7,328 nucleotides of DNA from NCBI GenBank assembly GCA_020625635.1, contig JAHLBL010000081.1:1-7328 (forward strand). Reading direction: 5' to 3'. The notes beneath the pieces were generated by a model. It searched no databases. It saw nothing but the letters and a program-made list of their open reading frames with translations, and had not been told where the DNA came from. Positions 5,638 to 7,328 of the stretch are shown in pieces; within the stretch, counting starts at the first letter, position 1, and the number at the start of each line of letters is the position of its first letter. The DNA comes from a bacterium (GTDB taxonomy: Bacteria > Bacillota > Clostridia > Oscillospirales > Acutalibacteraceae). The translations under genes and the position numbers were made by a program.

Positions 5638-5680
5638 TGCCCACGCCTCGGCTTCTACGGACCGCTTAGCCCACAGGGCA
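5638..5680 (+). other. Nested dyads in the rpsP-khpA spacer
   Basis: The 91-nt spacer between rpsP and khpA is GC-richer than neighbouring spacers. It holds nested complementary arms: TGCCC (5638-5642) with GGGCA (5676-5680), and inside it GGCT (5650-5653) with AGCC (5668-5671). An A-rich tract follows instead of T, so it is not a terminator. A 15-codon ORF (5622-5669) overlaps the rpsP stop as TGATG but has only a weak ribosome-binding site. Function is unknown. Confidence 0.35.
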
Positions 5681-5713
5681 AAAAGAAAAGAATGGAAGAA
5701 AGGAACACACAGC

Positions 5714-5947
5714 ATGAAGGATTTACTTACTATCATCTCAAAGGGATTAGTTGAGAATCCCGAAGCAGTTGACGTAATCGCTGACGATCCCGATGAGGAA
5801 GGCATCACCGTTTACCACATCCATGTCGCTGAAGACGATATGGGCCGCATTATCGGTAAGCAGGGCAGAATTGCCAAGGCTATCCGTACAATCGCGCGCT
5901 CTGCCGCTGTTCGTAACGAGCAGAAGGTCATGGTAGAAATCGACTGA
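5714..5947 (+). CDS. khpA: KH-domain RNA-binding protein KhpA (YlqC family)
   Basis: 77 aa, consisting almost wholly of one KH domain. In Firmicutes KhpA pairs with KhpB/EloR to bind many RNAs and affects cell elongation and division in streptococci. The GxxG loop is GKQG at 48-51, in the context MGRIIGKQGRIAKAIRTI, and the protein ends shortly after the last beta strand (KVMVEID). ATG 5714 has AGGA at 5701-5704 with 9-nt spacing. An in-frame ATG at 5630 would add 28 residues of low-complexity basic sequence unlike the family and is rejected. It sits between rpsP and rimM as in Bacillus and many clostridia, and a strong terminator follows directly. Confidence 0.95.
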   Translation: MKDLLTIISKGLVENPEAVDVIADDPDEEGITVYHIHVAEDDMGRIIGKQGRIAKAIRTIARSAAVRNEQKVMVEID

Positions 5948-5960
5948 TTTAAATCCGACA

Positions 5961-5990
5961 GGGGCTGTCTCAGCGAGGCAGCCCCTTTTT
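5961..5990 (+). terminator. Intrinsic terminator after khpA
   Basis: GGGGCTG (5961-5967) pairs with CAGCCCC (5979-5985). Three further pairs, one of them G-U, leave a 5-nt loop, and TTTTT follows (5986-5990) with another T run at 5996-5999. It begins 13 nt after the khpA stop. It should end most transcripts from the ylxM promoter, so rimM-trmD need read-through or a promoter in the 50-nt gap that follows. Confidence 0.9.
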
Positions 5991-6040
5991 AACACTTTTG
6001 AATAATTACTGTCACATAATAAAATAAGGTGTGGATCATT

Positions 6041-6550
6041 ATGAAAAAATTTCTTGAGGCAGGCAAAATCGTCGGCACTCACGGTATCCGCGGAGAGCTG
6101 AGGGTTGAGTCGTGGTGCGACAGCCCCGAATTTCTCGCGTCCTTCAAAACGCTTTACTTTGGCGAGGGCGCCGATAAAATCAAGGTCAAGTCAAGACCGC
6201 ACAAGAACATCGTGCTTATGAAGCTTTCGGGCGTGGACACGATCGAGGACGCGGAGCTTCTGCGCGGCAGAGTTCTTTATATAGACCGCGCGGACGTAAA
6301 GCTCCCCGAGGGAGTGAATTTTGTTCAGGACCTTATCGGCTGCAAGGTCGTTGACGCGGACGACGGCTCCGTGGAGTACGGCGTTATCGCCGACGTTTTC
6401 AAGACGGGCGCGAACGACGTTTACACCGTAAGGTCGGGCGAAAAGGAGTACCTCGTGCCCGTTATCGACGACGTTGTTATCGAGAAAAACGTCGAAGACG
6501 GCGTCGTGGCGATCCGTCCGATGAAGGGGCTTTTTGACGATGAAGATTGA
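6041..6550 (+). CDS. rimM: Ribosome maturation factor RimM
   Basis: 169 aa, normal length. RimM binds uS19 in the 30S head and assists 16S rRNA processing. The N-terminal barrel has the hallmark GKIVGTHGIRGELRV at 8-22. The C-terminal PRC-barrel shows DLIGCKV, GVIADVFKTGANDVYTV, EYLVPVIDDVV and finally MKGLFD. ATG 6041 has AAGGTG (6026-6031) about 9 nt upstream. An in-frame GTG at 6029 lies within that site and is rejected. The gene starts 50 nt after the khpA terminator. A tentative promoter is TTGAAT (5998-6003), a 16-bp spacer, then TAAAAT (6020-6025), but its start point would fall close to the ribosome-binding site, so this is weak. The end overlaps trmD by 11 nt. Confidence 0.97.
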   Translation: MKKFLEAGKIVGTHGIRGELRVESWCDSPEFLASFKTLYFGEGADKIKVKSRPHKNIVLMKLSGVDTIEDAELLRGRVLYIDRADVKLPEGVNFVQDLIGCKVVDADDGSVEYGVIADVFKTGANDVYTVRSGEKEYLVPVIDDVVIEKNVEDGVVAIRPMKGLFDDED

Positions 6551-7274
6551 TTTGATTACCCTCTTCCCCGAGATGTGCGAGAGCGTACTCGGCGAGAGCA
6601 TTATCGGCAGAGCCCGAAAGAGCGAAGCCATCGAAATAAAATGCCACCAGCTGCGCGACTACGCGCTCGACAAACACCGCCGCGTTGACGACACCGTTTA
6701 CGGCGGCGGGATGGGTATGCTGATGAAGTGCGAGCCTATCGCGCTGTGCTATGAGGCGATTTGCGAACAGCGCGGCGCGCGTCCCTACTTCGTCTATATG
6801 TCGCCGCAGGGCAGCACGCTGACTCAGGAGAAGCTCAAGGAGCTCAGCGGTCACGAGAACATCTGTGTTCTCGCGGGGCATTACGAGGGCGTCGACCAGC
6901 GCGTGATCGACAGCCTTATCGACGAGGAGATCTCCATCGGCGACTACGTGCTGACGGGCGGCGAGCTCCCCGCGCTCGTGTTCATCGACGCGCTGTCGAG
7001 ACTCTCCCCCGGGGTATTGTCGAACAACGAGTGCTTCACCGAGGAAAGCCACTACAACGGGCTTCTGGAGTATCCGCAGTACACAAAGCCGCAGGTCTGG
7101 CGCGGGATGGAGGTCCCGCCCGTGCTTTACAGCGGCGACCACGCCAAGGTTGACGCGTGGCGTCACGAGCAGAGCCTTCTCAATACAGCAAAAAAGCGCC
7201 CCGATATGCTGGAGCGCGCAGAGCTGAGCGAGAGGGACAGGGAGATTTTGGAAGAATTGACAATTGACAATTGA
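6540..7274 (+). CDS. trmD: tRNA (guanine37-N1)-methyltransferase TrmD
   Basis: 244 aa, usual length. TrmD is a dimeric SPOUT enzyme that uses S-adenosylmethionine to methylate G37 of tRNAs with a G at 36, preventing +1 frameshifts. Signatures: MKIDLITLFPEM at the start, YGGGMGMLM at 54-62, AGHYEGVDQRV at 112-122, and the knot loop SIGDYVLTGGELPA at 132-145. The segment EESHYNGLLEYPQYTKP (168-184) carries Glu at the position that appears to match the catalytic Asp of the better-known DSF-type motif. ATG 6540 sits inside rimM, with AAGGGG 10 nt upstream; a TTG at 6534 is less likely because it adds Met-Thr before the conserved start. The last five codons and the TGA lie in a heptad repeat. rplS, the usual next gene, is not in the window. 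Confidence 0.97.
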   Translation: MKIDLITLFPEMCESVLGESIIGRARKSEAIEIKCHQLRDYALDKHRRVDDTVYGGGMGMLMKCEPIALCYEAICEQRGARPYFVYMSPQGSTLTQEKLKELSGHENICVLAGHYEGVDQRVIDSLIDEEISIGDYVLTGGELPALVFIDALSRLSPGVLSNNECFTEESHYNGLLEYPQYTKPQVWRGMEVPPVLYSGDHAKVDAWRHEQSLLNTAKKRPDMLERAELSERDREILEELTIDN

Positions 7275-7288
7275 TAATTGACAATTAA
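7255..7288 (+). repeat. Tandem heptad array overlapping the trmD stop
   Basis: Four tandem 7-mers AATTGAC, AATTGAC, AATTGAT and AATTGAC, then a partial AATTA. The third copy, with C to T, contributes the TGA stop of trmD; the first two encode its last residues. The heptad is related in length and pattern to those at 1-56 and 1085-1181. After it, 7289-7328 shows no ORF start, hairpin or promoter that I can support before the window ends. Confidence 0.85.
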
Positions 7289-7328
7289 ATGACGTGTAGA
7301 AAAATCGGTCGGGGAAACAACAACGGTT

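Noticed and set aside
5630..5713. N-terminal extension of KhpA from ATG 5630
   Set aside because: The residues are unlike the family, and ATG 5714 has its own well-spaced AGGA.
6029..6040. GTG start giving RimM four extra residues
   Set aside because: The GTG overlaps the AAGGTG ribosome-binding site for ATG 6041, which begins the conserved N-terminus.
6477..7166. Minus-strand ORF of 229 codons across trmD
   Set aside because: Shadow of trmD with no start signals or recognisable motifs.

Overview
The window reads as a chromosomal housekeeping locus of a low-GC Gram-positive relative, most likely a gut-type clostridium of the Oscillospiraceae/Ruminococcus kind. Two lines of evidence support this: Firmicutes-typical gene order (phoH-ybeY-dgkA-era on one side; ylxM-ffh-rpsP-khpA-rimM-trmD on the other) and the protein sequences, such as YlxM and clostridial-style TrmD and YbeY motifs. 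Base composition is near 50% GC in genes with AT-rich spacers. No tRNA, rRNA, phage, transposase or CRISPR was seen, and the coding content is ordinary core genome.

Layout. Minus strand, read right to left: an extended -10 promoter at about 3276-3284 drives phoH, ybeY and dgkA. These are packed with a 20-nt and a 1-nt overlap and end at a hairpin (1261-1288). era follows on the same strand as an isolated gene, separated from dgkA by a 280-bp spacer. Plus strand: a consensus promoter (TTGACA-17-TATAAT, 3486-3514) drives ylxM, ffh, rpsP and khpA, and a strong intrinsic terminator (5961-5990) follows khpA. rimM and trmD come next with overlapping ends, and trmD stops inside a short repeat near the right edge.

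Together the genes serve ribosome and translation biogenesis: Era, YbeY and RimM in small-subunit maturation, bS16 as a 30S protein, TrmD in tRNA m1G37 methylation, YlxM/Ffh in the signal recognition particle, KhpA as an RNA-binding KH protein, PhoH as an RNA-associated ATPase, and DgkA/UdpK in undecaprenol recycling.

The less ordinary signals are non-coding or at gene edges. (1) Three intergenic places (1-56, 1085-1181, 7255-7288) carry tandem arrays with the same 7-bp period and related heptads (A, A/G, T, T/G, then mostly G-A-N), at the ends of transcription units; one supplies the stop codon of trmD. (2) phoH has no canonical start codon upstream of GTG 3130, although the in-frame sequence before it encodes residues typical of the PhoH N-terminus. 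(3) The divergent phoH/ylxM promoter region has a dyad over the ylxM -35 box and short hairpins at the predicted 5' ends of both transcripts. (4) Dyads occur in the ffh-rpsP and rpsP-khpA spacers.
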